A DNA stretch of 64,000 bases from Mycolicibacterium rutilum (GTDB taxonomy: Bacteria; Actinomycetota; Actinomycetes; Mycobacteriales; Mycobacteriaceae), in NCBI RefSeq assembly GCF_900108565.1, contig NZ_LT629971.1, positions 2,294,001 to 2,358,000 on the forward strand. Reading direction: 5' to 3'. A model generated the notes under the pieces. It searched no databases. It was not told the origin of the DNA and worked only from the letters and a program-made list of their open reading frames with translations. Below, piece by piece: positions 17,711-27,237 of the stretch; the first letter of the stretch is position 1, and the number at the start of each line of letters is the position of its first letter. The translations under genes and the position numbers were made by a program.

Positions 17711-18600
17711 TGCGTGCGCCAGTGCTCGGCGATCTCGATGCGCTGCGCGAGCCACACCCCGTCGTGGGACAGCACGTGGTCGCAGAACCGTTCGAGCGCC
17801 GCGCTGCGCGCCGGGCGGCCCGCCAGCCGGCAGTGCAGGCCGATCGACAGCATCTTCGGGTTGCCTTCTCGCCCTTCGCGGTACAGCACGTCGAAGGCGT
17901 CGCGCAGGTGGGCGAAGAACTCCTCGCCGGTGGCGAACCCCGCGGCCGAGGCGAACCGCATGTCGTTGGTGTCCAGCGTGTAGGGCACGACCAGGTGGTC
18001 GGTGTCGTGCACGCGCACCCAGTACGGCAGGTCGTCGGCGTAGGAGTCCGCGTCGTAGACGAATCCGCCTTGCTCGACGACGAGTTCGCGGGTGTTGGGT
18101 GAGTCACGGCCGGTGTACCAGCCGCGCGGTGCGGCGCCGGTCAACTCGGTCAGGATGCGCACCGCCTCGGCCATGTGGCCGCGTTCGGTGTCACGGTCGA
18201 TGGACTGGTAGGACTTCCACCGCAGTCCGTGACAGGCGATCTCGTGGCCGAGTTCGGCGAACGCCGCGACGGCTTCCGGGTTGCGTTGCATCGCCCTGGC
18301 CACAGCGAAGATCGTCAGCGGGATGCCGCGTCGCTCGAAGATCCGAAGCAGCCGCCACAGGCCGGCCCGCGAACCATATTCGTAGAGCGACTCCATGCTC
18401 ATGTGGCGGTCGGGAAACGCCTCGGCGAGGGTGATCTCCGACAGGAACGTCTCCGAGGCCGGGTCGCCGTCGAGCACCGAATTCTCGGCGCCCTCTTCGT
18501 AATTGAGCACGAACTGCACCGCGATCACCGACCCGCCCGGCCACTTCGGGTCCGGCGGGGTGCGGCCGTAGCCCACCATGTCGCGCGGGTATGAGGTCAC
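17692..18600 (-). CDS. puuE: Allantoinase, PuuE type
   Basis: 302 aa. NodB-like polysaccharide-deacetylase fold of the metal-independent allantoinase family: an N-terminal SYPRDMVGYGRTPPDPKWP, GSVIAVQFVLNYEEGAENSV, EYGSRAGLWRLLRIFERRGI, HEIACHGLRWKSYQ, and GWYTGRDSPNTRELVVEQGG. These are near-invariant in PuuE. It hydrolyses allantoin to allantoate. The ATG overlaps the allantoicase stop (ATGA), so the two are translationally coupled. It is the last gene of the leftward nitrogen run. Confidence 0.93.
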   Translation of the reverse strand: MTSYPRDMVGYGRTPPDPKWPGGSVIAVQFVLNYEEGAENSVLDGDPASETFLSEITLAEAFPDRHMSMESLYEYGSRAGLWRLLRIFERRGIPLTIFAVARAMQRNPEAVAAFAELGHEIACHGLRWKSYQSIDRDTERGHMAEAVRILTELTGAAPRGWYTGRDSPNTRELVVEQGGFVYDADSYADDLPYWVRVHDTDHLVVPYTLDTNDMRFASAAGFATGEEFFAHLRDAFDVLYREGREGNPKMLSIGLHCRLAGRPARSAALERFCDHVLSHDGVWLAQRIEIAEHWRTHHPPVR

Positions 18601-19559
18601 GCCAGCTCGCCGAAGAGCCGCAGCCGCGCGAGGCCGCCGTCGGGAAAGATGTCGAGCCGCACGCGGTCGATGACATCGGTTGCGCCCAGCGGGAACCGGT
18701 GCCGGGTGTCAGGCAGCAGGTCGGTGCGCGGCAGCAGCGGCACGTGGGTCCCGTCGGCGCGCATCCCGGTCAGCGAGGCCGCACCGGGGCTGTTACCGAT
18801 GAAGTACGAGGTGTCGATCTCGGCCATCCGGATCCGGCCGGGACCCGCGAGCCGCAGGAGTACCCAGTCGTTGCCGTCGTCACGGCGCCGCGCGGTCTCC
18901 CAGCCGTCGCCCATCACCTGCGCCAGGCCGGGGAAGATGATGTTCTGCGGTGAGCTGTAGAACCGGTTCGAACAGTCCAGCACCAGGCCGCCGTTCTCGA
19001 GCGCGGCCAGGTCGACTGGGCCGAAACCCAGCTGGCGCCGGTCGGGCATGCCCTCGCCGTGCACCCGCAGCCGGGCCACCCCGCCGTCGGGGTACATGGT
19101 CAACCGCACATGGGTCCAACGGGTTTCGGAATGCACCTCGAACGGGTTGCGGGTGTCGCCGTATACCTTCGCGCGTTCGACGATTGTCTGCCAACCGGGG
19201 TCGGCGGCGATCTGCTCCGCGGGCGGATATCCGTCGACCGCGATGGCCTCGACCGACACCTCCGGCGGGAAGTTGCCCTTGAACCACGCGGTGTCGACCA
19301 CCACGCCGCGGATCAGCCCGGGCACCCCCAACCGCACCACCGCCTGATCGTGTCCGGGTTCGCGGCGGCGGCGGGTCTCCCAGCCGTCGTAGACCTGGCC
19401 CTTGTGTCCGAACGTGGCGGCCCGGTACCCGGCCGGTCCCGGGTTGATCAGGTTCTCCTTCTCGGCGAACGTCTCGTCGTTGGCCCAGATCACCGCGCCG
19501 CCCAGCGAGCGCAGCGCGAGGTCGGGCAGCCACGTGAAATCCGGTTCGGGGTCCGACAC
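18597..19559 (-). CDS. alc: Allantoicase
   Basis: 320 aa from GTG 19559. Two tandem allantoicase repeats of about 150 residues are visible. Each has the GDGWET/YDGWET-RRR element (VYDGWETRRRREPGHD and VMGDGWETARRRDDGNDW), followed by a LGVPGLIRGVVVDTAWFKGN / LAGPGRIRMAEIDTSYFIGN strand and a RLTMYPDGGVARLRVHGE / RLDIFPDGGLARLRLFGE terminus. It splits allantoate into ureidoglycolate and urea, the urea feeding the urease encoded upstream in the same run. It starts 23 bp after dapC. The upstream extension of the frame lies in the aminotransferase gene and is not coding. Confidence 0.93.
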   Translation of the reverse strand: MSDPEPDFTWLPDLALRSLGGAVIWANDETFAEKENLINPGPAGYRAATFGHKGQVYDGWETRRRREPGHDQAVVRLGVPGLIRGVVVDTAWFKGNFPPEVSVEAIAVDGYPPAEQIAADPGWQTIVERAKVYGDTRNPFEVHSETRWTHVRLTMYPDGGVARLRVHGEGMPDRRQLGFGPVDLAALENGGLVLDCSNRFYSSPQNIIFPGLAQVMGDGWETARRRDDGNDWVLLRLAGPGRIRMAEIDTSYFIGNSPGAASLTGMRADGTHVPLLPRTDLLPDTRHRFPLGATDVIDRVRLDIFPDGGLARLRLFGELA

Positions 19560-19582
19560 TCGACCATCGTCACAGATCGCGC

Positions 19583-20761
19583 TCACCGGCGCAGCGCGGC
19601 CAATCGCCGGATCGCCTCGTCGAGCGTCTCGTTGCGCTTGCAGAACGCGAAGCGCACCAAGTGGTTCCACATGTCGGCGTGCTCGGCGCCCGGATCGCAG
19701 AACGCCGACATCGGGATCGCGGCCACGCCGGCCGTGTGCGGGAGGTCCGCGCAGAACGCCGCGCTGTCGTCGAAACCGAGCGGCCGCGGATCGGCACACA
19801 GGAAGTAGGTGCCGAAACTGTCGTGCACCTCGAACCCGAGCTCGGTCAGCGCAGCGCCGAGCCGGTCCCGCTTGGCCTGCAGCGAGTCGCGCAGCCCGGC
19901 CACCCAGGCGTCCTCGGTGTTGAGCGCGTGCGCCACCGCGGGCTGGAACGGCGCCCCGCCGACATAGGACATGTACTGCTTGGCCGCCCGCACACCGGCG
20001 ATCAGATCCGCTGTGCCGCAGGCCCACCCGATCTTCCAGCCGGTCACATTGAACGTCTTGGCGGCGCCGGAGATGGTGACCGTGCGGTCGCGCATGCCGG
20101 GATAGCCGACCAGCGGCAGGTGCCCCCCGCCGGGGAAGTCCGAGTACACCAGGTGCTCGTAGACCTCGTCGGTGATGACCAGCAGGTCGGCCTCGACGGC
20201 GAGTTCGGCCACCGCGCGCAGTTCGGCGTCGGTGGCGACCATGCCGGTCGGGTTGTGCGGCGAATTGAGGATCAGCGCCCTGGTCTCCGGTGTGACCGCG
20301 GCGCGCAGCGCGTCCACGTCGATGCGGAAGCCGCCGCCGTCGGGCATCAGCGGCACCGACCGGCGCCGGCAGCCCGCCATCGCGATGACGGGGGCGTAGG
20401 TGTCGAACGCGGGATCGATCAGCAGCACCTCGGAGCCGGGCTCGACCAGACCGATCACCGCGGCCGCGATCGCCTCGGACGCGCCGACGGTCACCAGCAC
20501 CTCGGTCTCGGGGTCGTATACCGTGCCGTAGTGCCGCAGGCGCTGGGCGGCGATCGCCTCGCGCAGCGGTGCGATGCCGGGGCCGGGCGGGTACTGGTTG
20601 ACGCCGTCGGCGATCGCCTCCTCGGCGATCTTGAGCATCTGCGGCGGCCCGTCCTCGTCGGGGAACCCCTGGCCGAGGTTGACGGCGCCGACACGGGCGG
20701 CCAGCGCCGACATCTGCGCGAAGATGTTGATCGCGTACGGCTGCAACCGTCGAACCGTCAC
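19583..20761 (-). CDS. dapC: N-succinyldiaminopimelate aminotransferase (Rv0858c-like)
   Basis: 392 aa. Fold-type I PLP enzyme: GAVNLGQGFPDEDGP, NQYPPGPG, the substrate/PLP loop LNSPHNPTG, DEVYEHLVYSD, the PLP lysine in SGAAKTFNVTGWKIGWACG (about 238) and the C-terminal Arg in HLVRFAFCK. Closely resembles M. tuberculosis Rv0858c as I remember it. It makes L,L-SDAP for lysine and peptidoglycan synthesis. It is oddly placed: 27 bp after ureF and 23 bp before allantoicase. The family also contains kynurenine/glutamine transaminases, so the exact substrate is not proven by sequence. Confidence 0.85.
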   Translation of the reverse strand: MTVRRLQPYAINIFAQMSALAARVGAVNLGQGFPDEDGPPQMLKIAEEAIADGVNQYPPGPGIAPLREAIAAQRLRHYGTVYDPETEVLVTVGASEAIAAAVIGLVEPGSEVLLIDPAFDTYAPVIAMAGCRRRSVPLMPDGGGFRIDVDALRAAVTPETRALILNSPHNPTGMVATDAELRAVAELAVEADLLVITDEVYEHLVYSDFPGGGHLPLVGYPGMRDRTVTISGAAKTFNVTGWKIGWACGTADLIAGVRAAKQYMSYVGGAPFQPAVAHALNTEDAWVAGLRDSLQAKRDRLGAALTELGFEVHDSFGTYFLCADPRPLGFDDSAAFCADLPHTAGVAAIPMSAFCDPGAEHADMWNHLVRFAFCKRNETLDEAIRRLAALRR

Positions 20762-20788
20762 CCGGTCGAGCCTAGTAGTGGCGCCAAG

Positions 20789-21487
20789 TCAGGTGGTGAA
20801 CAGGCGGGCGGTGCGGGTCTCGTGCCGCATGCCGCTGATCTCGAGCGCAGGTGCGGTGCTGTGGAGGTCGTCGATGCCGCGCCCCCAGACCTGGTCGGCC
20901 AACGCGGCGATGTCGGCCGCCGCGCCGACCTGCACGCGCTGGCTGTGCAGGGGGCCGAGGCGGCCGAGGCGCACGGCGACGCTGAGCAGCGACGCCATCA
21001 TCGAGCGCAGCGACCCGAGCACGGCGGTGCGCAGCGCCACCCCGATGACCGCCTGCAGCGCGCCGTCCACGACGGCGCAGTGGCCCGGCGTCGCACCGTC
21101 GAGCACCGCGTCGAGGAAGGCCAGCCCCGGCGCCAGCCCGCTGTGCCGCGCGGCCGACGCCAGCTGCCTGCCGGAGGACTCCGAGGCGATGCGGGCGTTG
21201 TCGAACAGCTTGTAGGACGCGGTCAGCTCGTCGAGGGTGCACAGCACCTCCGGTGACGGCGCGGCGCGCCACGCCGCCGCGGTGATCGTGGCGTCCAGCG
21301 GGGCGTAGGAGTGGGCCAGGTACTCGGTCACCGCGGCCGCGATCTGCGCGGGCCCGGCCTCGGGACGTTCGGACAGCCACTCCTCGAAGCCGTGGCTGTG
21401 CACCATCCGTCCGGCCGGAAAGGCGCTGTCGTGCAACTGCATCCACAGCGCGAGCGCGACCGCCGGGTCAGTGGTGGTGGCCGGCAT
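20789..21487 (-). CDS. ureF: Urease accessory protein UreF
   Basis: 232 aa. All-helical UreF pattern: LWMQLHDSAFPAGRMVHSHG, GFEEWLSERPEAGPAQIAA, SYKLFDNARIASESSGRQLA, SLLSVAVRLGRLGPLHSQR. UreF is part of the UreDFG complex that delivers nickel to apo-urease and gates the UreG GTPase. The gene starts inside ureE, overlapping it by 20 bp, so coupling is likely. Length is normal for the family. Confidence 0.92.
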   Translation of the reverse strand: MPATTTDPAVALALWMQLHDSAFPAGRMVHSHGFEEWLSERPEAGPAQIAAAVTEYLAHSYAPLDATITAAAWRAAPSPEVLCTLDELTASYKLFDNARIASESSGRQLASAARHSGLAPGLAFLDAVLDGATPGHCAVVDGALQAVIGVALRTAVLGSLRSMMASLLSVAVRLGRLGPLHSQRVQVGAAADIAALADQVWGRGIDDLHSTAPALEISGMRHETRTARLFTT

Positions 21488-21959
21488 GGGCGTCTGCTGA
21501 GGTGCGGGTCCAGCCGTCGGCGGCCATCGAGACGGGCGCGACGTCGCCGTGGATGTGGAGGTCGGCCATCATCGACCTGGCAGCCTCGGCGCTGGTGAAC
21601 AGCGGCGCCGCGAGCGCGTCCTCGCCGACGTCGATCGGCGCGTGCTGGTTTCCCAGCAGGTAGCCGAGCAACAGCATCCGGCGCGCACCGGCGGGACCGC
21701 TGTTGTCGTCGAACCGGACCGAGATCGCCGGCTCCTGCGGTCGCCGCACCACCACCACCTGCTCACCGTCGTCGGCCAGCACCGCGCCGTGTCGCAGAAA
21801 GGTGCCGCGCGGCAACATGATCCGCACCTCGATCCCCGTGTCGGCCGTGACCAGCTGCCGGTGTTTGGCGGCGTCGCCCCAGCCGATGTCGACGTGGTGG
21901 CGTCGCCGGCCGGCGAACCGGTTCTCGTCGATGTCACCGAGCACGAAACAGGCCAACAT
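21468..21959 (-). CDS. ureE: Urease accessory protein UreE (nickel metallochaperone)
   Basis: 163 aa. N-terminal peptide-binding-like domain (GRRRHHVDIGWGDAAKHRQL) and C-terminal metal-binding domain with the conserved LLGYLLGNQHAPIDVGEDAL, whose His corresponds to the dimer nickel site. A short His-rich tail (ADAHAGHHH) is present. ATG 21959 shares a base with the ureD stop (TGATG); a GTG one codon upstream is an equal alternative. It supplies nickel to UreG. Confidence 0.9.
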   Translation of the reverse strand: MLACFVLGDIDENRFAGRRRHHVDIGWGDAAKHRQLVTADTGIEVRIMLPRGTFLRHGAVLADDGEQVVVVRRPQEPAISVRFDDNSGPAGARRMLLLGYLLGNQHAPIDVGEDALAAPLFTSAEAARSMMADLHIHGDVAPVSMAADGWTRTSADAHAGHHH

Positions 21960-22801
21960 CACGCACTGACCTCCGAATCACCGTGGGACGCCGGCACCAG
22001 GACGGACCGCGCGAACTCGAACAGGGCGTGGCGGGTCCGGTGCAGCTCCGGTGCGGTCTGCGCCGTCAGCCGGATGAACACACCCGCCTCGGCGGGCAGT
22101 CGGCCCGCGCCGCCGCGACAGCCCTCGGCGGTGTCGAGCACCGAGCGCAGACCGTCGAGCAGCAGCTCTGTGTCAGAGCCCGGGGCCACCGCGACAAAGG
22201 TGCCCAGATAGTCACCGTCCAGAAGGCAGCCGCCGCCGGTCGCGGCGCCGGGCCGGACGACCTGGCGGTCGCGGGCCACCACGCGGCCGTCGACCCGCAC
22301 CGTGAACGCGCTGTCGTAGCAGCAGTAGGTGAAGCGCTCGCCGTGCGCGATGCGGCCCGCGGCGACAGCCTCCCAACCGAGATAGACGCCGCCGCACGCG
22401 AGGTCGATGTCGACTCGCTGGCGGTAGGTCGAACCCGCGTGCGGGATCACCGTCTGCGGGTTGTACTCCAGCACCGCCCCCGCGGCGACGCTGAACTCGG
22501 CGCGATGCCGGGCCCCCGGGCCGTCGCCGGCGAACACCTGCGTGGCGGCCTGGGTGGTGAGGTGCAGATGGCTGCCCGGTCCGCACCGTACCGCGGTGTG
22601 CAGATCGTCGTCGGAAAACGCGCCGCCGCTCGGGCTCTGCACGCACAGCGTCGCCGCGCCGGGATGATCGGTTGCCGAGCGCAGCGGCACGGTCACGCGC
22701 TGCGGATAGCGTTGGCGCAGTGACGTTGTCCGGGTGCGGCCCGTCGCGTCGGCGACGACGTCGACGGCGAGCTCGCCCGGCCGGATGGTCGGTGCGGTCA
22801 C
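21959..22801 (-). CDS. ureD: Urease accessory protein UreD (UreH)
   Basis: 280 aa. The GTG at 22801 overlaps the ureG stop (GTGA), which chooses the start over the long upstream open frame. Conserved UreD elements: [59 protein letters not shown] and [20 protein letters not shown]. The protein is the scaffold that binds apo-urease and forms the nickel tunnel with UreF. Confidence 0.91.
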   Translation of the reverse strand: MTAPTIRPGELAVDVVADATGRTRTTSLRQRYPQRVTVPLRSATDHPGAATLCVQSPSGGAFSDDDLHTAVRCGPGSHLHLTTQAATQVFAGDGPGARHRAEFSVAAGAVLEYNPQTVIPHAGSTYRQRVDIDLACGGVYLGWEAVAAGRIAHGERFTYCCYDSAFTVRVDGRVVARDRQVVRPGAATGGGCLLDGDYLGTFVAVAPGSDTELLLDGLRSVLDTAEGCRGGAGRLPAEAGVFIRLTAQTAPELHRTRHALFEFARSVLVPASHGDSEVSA

Positions 22802-23418
22802 TGCGGGCTCGGGGTCAGCATCGCGGCGTCGACGAGTTGCCGTGTCAGTTCGTCCAATCCCTGCCCGGACCTCAGATCGGTGAACACCGTCGGCTTCACC
22901 GGCCGCGCGGCCGCACAGTCGCGGCGCATCATCTCGAGGTCGGCGCCGACCAACGGCGCGAGGTCGATCTTGTTGACCACCAGCAGATCCGCCTGCAGCA
23001 GCCCGATGCCGTTCTTGCGCGGTATGTCGTCGCCGGCGGCGGTGTCGATGACGAACACCCAGTAGTCGACCAGATCCGAGGTGAAAGTGGCCGCGAGGTT
23101 GTCGCCACCGGACTCGATCAGGATCACCTGTAGGTCCGGGAACCGGCGGCAAAGACGTGCGACGGCAGCCAGATTCGCCGACGGGTCCTCCCGGATCGCG
23201 GTGTGTGGGCAGGCGCCGGTCTCCACGGCAAGTACCCGGTCCGGATCGATGACACCACTGCGCCGCACGCGTTGGGCGTCCTCGTCGGTCACCAGGTCGT
23301 TGGTGATCACGGCGACGCTGAACCCGAGCCGGTGCAGCTGCGGGACCAGGTTCTCGACCAACCGCGTCTTGCCCGACCCCACAGGACCGCCGATGCCGAT
23401 GCGCACTACTTCAGTCAT
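22798..23418 (-). CDS. ureG: Urease accessory GTPase UreG
   Basis: 206 aa, the normal length. SIMIBI GTPase with P-loop GGPVGSGKT (about residues 10-18), the metal-binding motif [18 protein letters not shown] (CPH, about 70), [20 protein letters not shown] and the guanine motif VVNKIDLAP (NKID). The GTP-driven dimer carries nickel to urease. It starts 13 bp after ureC. Confidence 0.95.
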   Translation of the reverse strand: MTEVVRIGIGGPVGSGKTRLVENLVPQLHRLGFSVAVITNDLVTDEDAQRVRRSGVIDPDRVLAVETGACPHTAIREDPSANLAAVARLCRRFPDLQVILIESGGDNLAATFTSDLVDYWVFVIDTAAGDDIPRKNGIGLLQADLLVVNKIDLAPLVGADLEMMRRDCAAARPVKPTVFTDLRSGQGLDELTRQLVDAAMLTPSPQ

Positions 23419-23431
23419 GCTGTCCGCCTCG

Positions 23432-25147
23432 CTATTTGAGTGTGTACCGACGACCCAGCGGCACCCGGGTCATCGGTGTGCTCACACACGGCTGCCCGTC
23501 GACGGTCACCCGGTAGGTGTCCGGTTCGATGGTGATGTCCGGCAGGTAGTCGTTGTGCAGCAGGTCCGCCTTCGTCAGCGACCGCGCGCCGCGACAGCCG
23601 ACCAGGCGGGTCTGCAGACCGAGCCGGTCACCCAGGCCGGCGTCGACAGCCCCGGCCGCCACGAAGTTCACCGACACGTCGGCCGGGGCGCGCCCGTACG
23701 CCGCCCACTGCGGGCGGTAGCGCAGCGGTTCACACGTCATCAGCGACGCGTTCGCCTCACCCATCACCGACCACGCCGGGAATCCGCCCTTGAACACCAC
23801 TTCCGGCCGGATGCCGAAGAACTTCGGCTCCCACAGCACGATGTCGGCCAGCTTGCCGGGCTCCAGCGAGCCGACCTCGTGGTCGATGCCGAACAGCCGC
23901 GCCGGGTTGACCGTGAGCTTCGCGATGTAGCGCAGGATGCGCGCGTTGTCGGCGCCGGTGCCCTCGTCGGCGGGCAGCGCACCGCGAGTCGCCCGCATGT
24001 GGGACGCCAGTTGCCATGTGCGCGCGATGGTTTCCCCGATCCGGCCCATGCCCTGGGAGTCCGAGCCCATCGCCGAGATCGCGCCCAGGTCGTGCAGCAC
24101 ATCCTCGGCGGCGATGGTCTCACGCCGGATCCGCGACTCGGCGAACGCGACGTCCTCGGGGATGCGCGGGTTGAGGTGGTGGCACACCATCACCATGTCG
24201 AGGTGTTCGTCGAAGGTGTTGAGCGTGTACGGGTTCGTCGGGTTGGTGGACGACGGCAGGCAGTACGGTTCGCCCACCACCCGCATGATGTCGGGTGCGT
24301 GGCCGCCGCCGGCGCCCTCGGCGTGATACGTGTGGATCGCCCGCCCGCCGATGGCGGCCATGGTGTCCTCGAAGAAGCCGGACTCGTTGAGGGTGTCGGT
24401 GTGGATCTGCACCTGCAGGTCGAGTTCGTCACCGGCGTCGAGCGAGGCCCGGATCGCGGCCGGGGTGGCGCCCCAGTCCTCGTGGATCTTGAAGCCGATG
24501 GCCCCCGCCAGTCCCTGCTCGATCAGCGGTGCGGTGCTCGAGGCGCTGCCGTTGGCGATGAACCCGAAGTTCATCGGGAACGCCTCGGCGGCGCGCAGCA
24601 TCCGCGCCAGATTGTTCGGGCCCGACGAGGTGATGCCCACGGTGACCGGGCCCAGCCCGCCGCCGATCATCGTGGTGACCCCGCTGGAGATCGCCTCCTC
24701 GACCAGTCCGGCACTGTCGAAGTGCACGTGCACGTCGATGGCGCCCGCGGTGGCGATCATGCCCTCCCCGGATCGGATGTCGGTGCCCGCGCCGATCACC
24801 ATGCCGGGGTCGACGCCGTCCATGGTGCGCGGGTTGCCCGACTTGCCGATGCCCGCGATGCGCCCGTCGCGAATGCCGATGTCGGCCTTGCGGATACCGA
24901 GCACCGCGTCGACGATCAGCGCGTTGGTGATGACGAAGTCCAGTGCGCCGTCGCCGTTGGTGACGTCGCCGTGCACGGCCATCCCCTCACGCATGGTCTT
25001 GCCGCCGCCGAACACCGACTCGTCGCCGTAGACGGTCGCGTCGTGTTCGACTTTGGCCAGCAGTTCGGTGTCGGCCAGCCGGACCCGGTCACCGGTGGTC
25101 GGGCCGTACAGCTCGGCGTAGTGCCGTCGAGAGATGCGGTGTGCCAT
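23432..25147 (-). CDS. ureC: Urease subunit alpha (catalytic)
   Basis: 571 aa. All active-site positions are visible: nickel ligands H140 and H142 ([10 protein letters not shown]), the carbamylated K220 with H222 ([12 protein letters not shown]), H249 ([10 protein letters not shown]), H275 ([15 protein letters not shown]), flap C322/H323 ([16 protein letters not shown]) and D363 ([14 protein letters not shown]). It should be a fully functional nickel amidohydrolase hydrolysing urea to ammonia and carbamate. The ATG shares its first base with the stop of the fused gamma-beta gene (TGATG). Confidence 0.97.
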   Translation of the reverse strand: MAHRISRRHYAELYGPTTGDRVRLADTELLAKVEHDATVYGDESVFGGGKTMREGMAVHGDVTNGDGALDFVITNALIVDAVLGIRKADIGIRDGRIAGIGKSGNPRTMDGVDPGMVIGAGTDIRSGEGMIATAGAIDVHVHFDSAGLVEEAISSGVTTMIGGGLGPVTVGITSSGPNNLARMLRAAEAFPMNFGFIANGSASSTAPLIEQGLAGAIGFKIHEDWGATPAAIRASLDAGDELDLQVQIHTDTLNESGFFEDTMAAIGGRAIHTYHAEGAGGGHAPDIMRVVGEPYCLPSSTNPTNPYTLNTFDEHLDMVMVCHHLNPRIPEDVAFAESRIRRETIAAEDVLHDLGAISAMGSDSQGMGRIGETIARTWQLASHMRATRGALPADEGTGADNARILRYIAKLTVNPARLFGIDHEVGSLEPGKLADIVLWEPKFFGIRPEVVFKGGFPAWSVMGEANASLMTCEPLRYRPQWAAYGRAPADVSVNFVAAGAVDAGLGDRLGLQTRLVGCRGARSLTKADLLHNDYLPDITIEPDTYRVTVDGQPCVSTPMTRVPLGRRYTLK

Positions 25148-25854
25148 CAGACACCCCGCCCGGAGTCGAGGAAGCCCGACGCGTGCATGCGCTCCATCAG
25201 TGCATCGGTCGCGGCGCCGGCCGTCGCGCCGTTGGTGACGTCGTTCTGGCCGACCACGATCTGCTCACCGCCATAGCGCGTCAATGAGACCTCCTGTGCC
25301 TCACCGGGTTCGAACCGCACCGCGGTGCCGGACGGGATGTCCAGCCGCATCCCGAAGCAGGCGGCCCGGTCGAACCGCAACGCCCGGTTGACCTCGAAGA
25401 AGTGGAAGTGCGAACCCACCTGGATCGGGCGGTCACCGGTGTTGTCGACGGTGACGGTCACGGTCGGGCGTCCGGCGTTGAGTTCGAGGTCGCCGTCGCA
25501 GGGCCGGATCTCGCCGGGGACGACGGCGGGTTCGGCGGTCGTCCCGCTGCCCGGGCCGATGGCGTCGTGCACCGTGACCAGCTTCTGCCCGTCCTCGAAG
25601 AACGCCTCGACCTGCACCGAACCGAGCAGGGTGGCCACCCCGGGCAGGACGTCGTCGTCGGTCAGCACGGTGGCGCCGTGCGCGGCGGCGTCGGCGACCG
25701 TCGCGCCCGCGCGGGCGGCCTCGGCCACCTCGTCGGCGATCAGGGCGCGGGCTTCCGCGTAGGTCAGCGCCAGGCCCGCCGAGCGGCGCTTGCGCGCCAA
25801 CTCGGCGGCCAGGAACAGCAGCAGTCGGTCCTCGTCTTTGGGAGTCAGGTGCAT
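25147..25854 (-). CDS. ureAB: Urease gamma-beta fusion protein (UreA-UreB)
   Basis: 235 aa. Residues 1 to about 100 are the gamma subunit ([60 protein letters not shown]). Residues about 115-230 are the beta subunit ([45 protein letters not shown]-like [13 protein letters not shown]). There is no stop between them, so the two usual small subunits are one chain, as in Helicobacter ureA and some actinomycetes. It starts 4 bp after urtA. Confidence 0.94.
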   Translation of the reverse strand: MHLTPKDEDRLLLFLAAELARKRRSAGLALTYAEARALIADEVAEAARAGATVADAAAHGATVLTDDDVLPGVATLLGSVQVEAFFEDGQKLVTVHDAIGPGSGTTAEPAVVPGEIRPCDGDLELNAGRPTVTVTVDNTGDRPIQVGSHFHFFEVNRALRFDRAACFGMRLDIPSGTAVRFEPGEAQEVSLTRYGGEQIVVGQNDVTNGATAGAATDALMERMHASGFLDSGRGV

Positions 25855-25858
25855 GACG

Positions 25859-27124
25859 TCAGCCCGTGATCCCCGCCGCCCACGGGTAGCTGCGCAGGTA
25901 CGGATCCGGCTCGATCGGCTGCGGGGACGCCCACACCTGGTAGATCAGCCCGTCGGGACCCACCCGGCCGATCCGCGCCGTCTTGGTGACGTGGTGATTC
26001 TCGCCGTCGATCGTGACCTTGCCCTCGGGCGCGTCGACTCTGACGCCGCCCGCGACCTTTTGGATGTCCGGCACGCCGAACGAATTCGCCTTCTCCACAC
26101 TGGCTTTCCACAACAGCACGGCCGCGTATGCCGACTCCATCGGATCCGATGTCACCCGCTCGGCGCCGAACCGCGCCTTGAAGTCGGCGACGAACTTCGT
26201 GTTCGCGGGGGAGTCCAGGGTCTGGTAGTAGTTCCACGACGACAGTTGCCCGGTCAGGGTGGCGGCGCCGATGCTGCGGACCTCCTCCTCACCGACACAC
26301 ATCGACATCACCGGCATCTGTTCGGGCGTCAGGCCGGAGTTCTTGTACTCGCGGAAGAACGCGACCAGCGAGTCACCCACCACCACGTTGAACACCGCGT
26401 CGGCGCCCGCGCTGCGGATCTTGTTGACGATCGTCGAGAAGTCGGTGCTGCCCAGCGGGGTGTAGTCCTCGCCTTTGATCTCGATGCCGTTGGCCTGTGC
26501 GTACGCCTTGACGATCGCGTTGGAGGTGCGCGGGAACACGTAATCGCTGCCGACCAGGTAGAGCGATGTGACGCCCTGCTCCTTGAGGTAGTCCAAGGCC
26601 GGGATGATCTGCTGGTTAGTGGTGGCGCCGGTGTAGAAGATGTTGGGCGAGTCCTCGAGACCCTCGTACTGCTGGCCGTAGTAGAGCAGGGCGTTGGCGT
26701 CCTCGAACACCGGCAGCATCGCCTTGCGGCTCGCCGACGTGTATCCACCGAAAACAACCGCGACACAATCGGATTGGACCAGCTTCTGCGCCTTCTCAGC
26801 GAACACCGTCGGCTCCGATGCGCCGTCCTCGCCGACCAGGGTGAGCTGTTTGCCGAGCACCCCGCCCGCGGCGTTGACCTGTTCGACCGCCAGCACGATC
26901 GCGTCCCGGATCACCGATTCGCTGACCGCCAGGCCGCCGGACAGGGAGTTGATCGCCCCGACCTTGACCGTGTCGCCGGAGGTGTCGGCGCAGCCTTGCT
27001 GGCCGCTCGCCGACTCGGTGTCGCCGGCCCTGCTGCCGCAGCCTGCGGTGAGAAGTGTGATCGCCAGTAGCGCAGCCGTGGCTGCCGTCATCCTGCCGCG
27101 GGGGAACCTCAGAGACCCAAACAT
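25859..27124 (-). CDS. urtA: UrtA-like urea/short-chain amide ABC substrate-binding lipoprotein
   Basis: 421 aa. Lipoprotein signal: [17 protein letters not shown] with lipobox LTAGC (Cys about 28). The mature part is a type I periplasmic-binding fold: [80 protein letters not shown], the classic UrtA/FmdD pattern. ATG 27124 gives a proper signal peptide; the long upstream frame does not. No permease or ATPase partner is present in the window, so it must use components elsewhere or act as a sensor. It is first in the urease run. Confidence 0.9.
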   Translation of the reverse strand: MFGSLRFPRGRMTAATAALLAITLLTAGCGSRAGDTESASGQQGCADTSGDTVKVGAINSLSGGLAVSESVIRDAIVLAVEQVNAAGGVLGKQLTLVGEDGASEPTVFAEKAQKLVQSDCVAVVFGGYTSASRKAMLPVFEDANALLYYGQQYEGLEDSPNIFYTGATTNQQIIPALDYLKEQGVTSLYLVGSDYVFPRTSNAIVKAYAQANGIEIKGEDYTPLGSTDFSTIVNKIRSAGADAVFNVVVGDSLVAFFREYKNSGLTPEQMPVMSMCVGEEEVRSIGAATLTGQLSSWNYYQTLDSPANTKFVADFKARFGAERVTSDPMESAYAAVLLWKASVEKANSFGVPDIQKVAGGVRVDAPEGKVTIDGENHHVTKTARIGRVGPDGLIYQVWASPQPIEPDPYLRSYPWAAGITG

Positions 27125-27219
27125 GGTGCTGTGCCTTTGCCGTCGTGCTTCGTGTCGGGCACCACGCTGTGCCGCCGCTTCGGTGCCGTCAGCGTAGGAA
27201 GCGCCCGCCGAGACCCGCC

Positions 27220-27237
27220 ATAGGAGGAATCTCCTAT
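27220..27237. promoter_or_regulatory. Inverted repeat between divergent urtA and LuxR genes
   Basis: ATAGGAG (27220-27226), spacer GAAT, CTCCTAT (27231-27237): a perfect 7-4-7 inverted repeat, centred 105 bp from the urtA start and 70 bp from the LuxR-type start. Its place suggests a binding site for the divergent LuxR regulator that serves one or both promoters. No clear -10/-35 pair could be chosen. Confidence 0.55.

Noticed and set aside
23081..25276. 731-codon + strand open frame
   Set aside because: Antisense to ureC and its neighbours, which carry all urease active-site residues; composition (Arg, His, Val, Gly) is that of a shadow frame.
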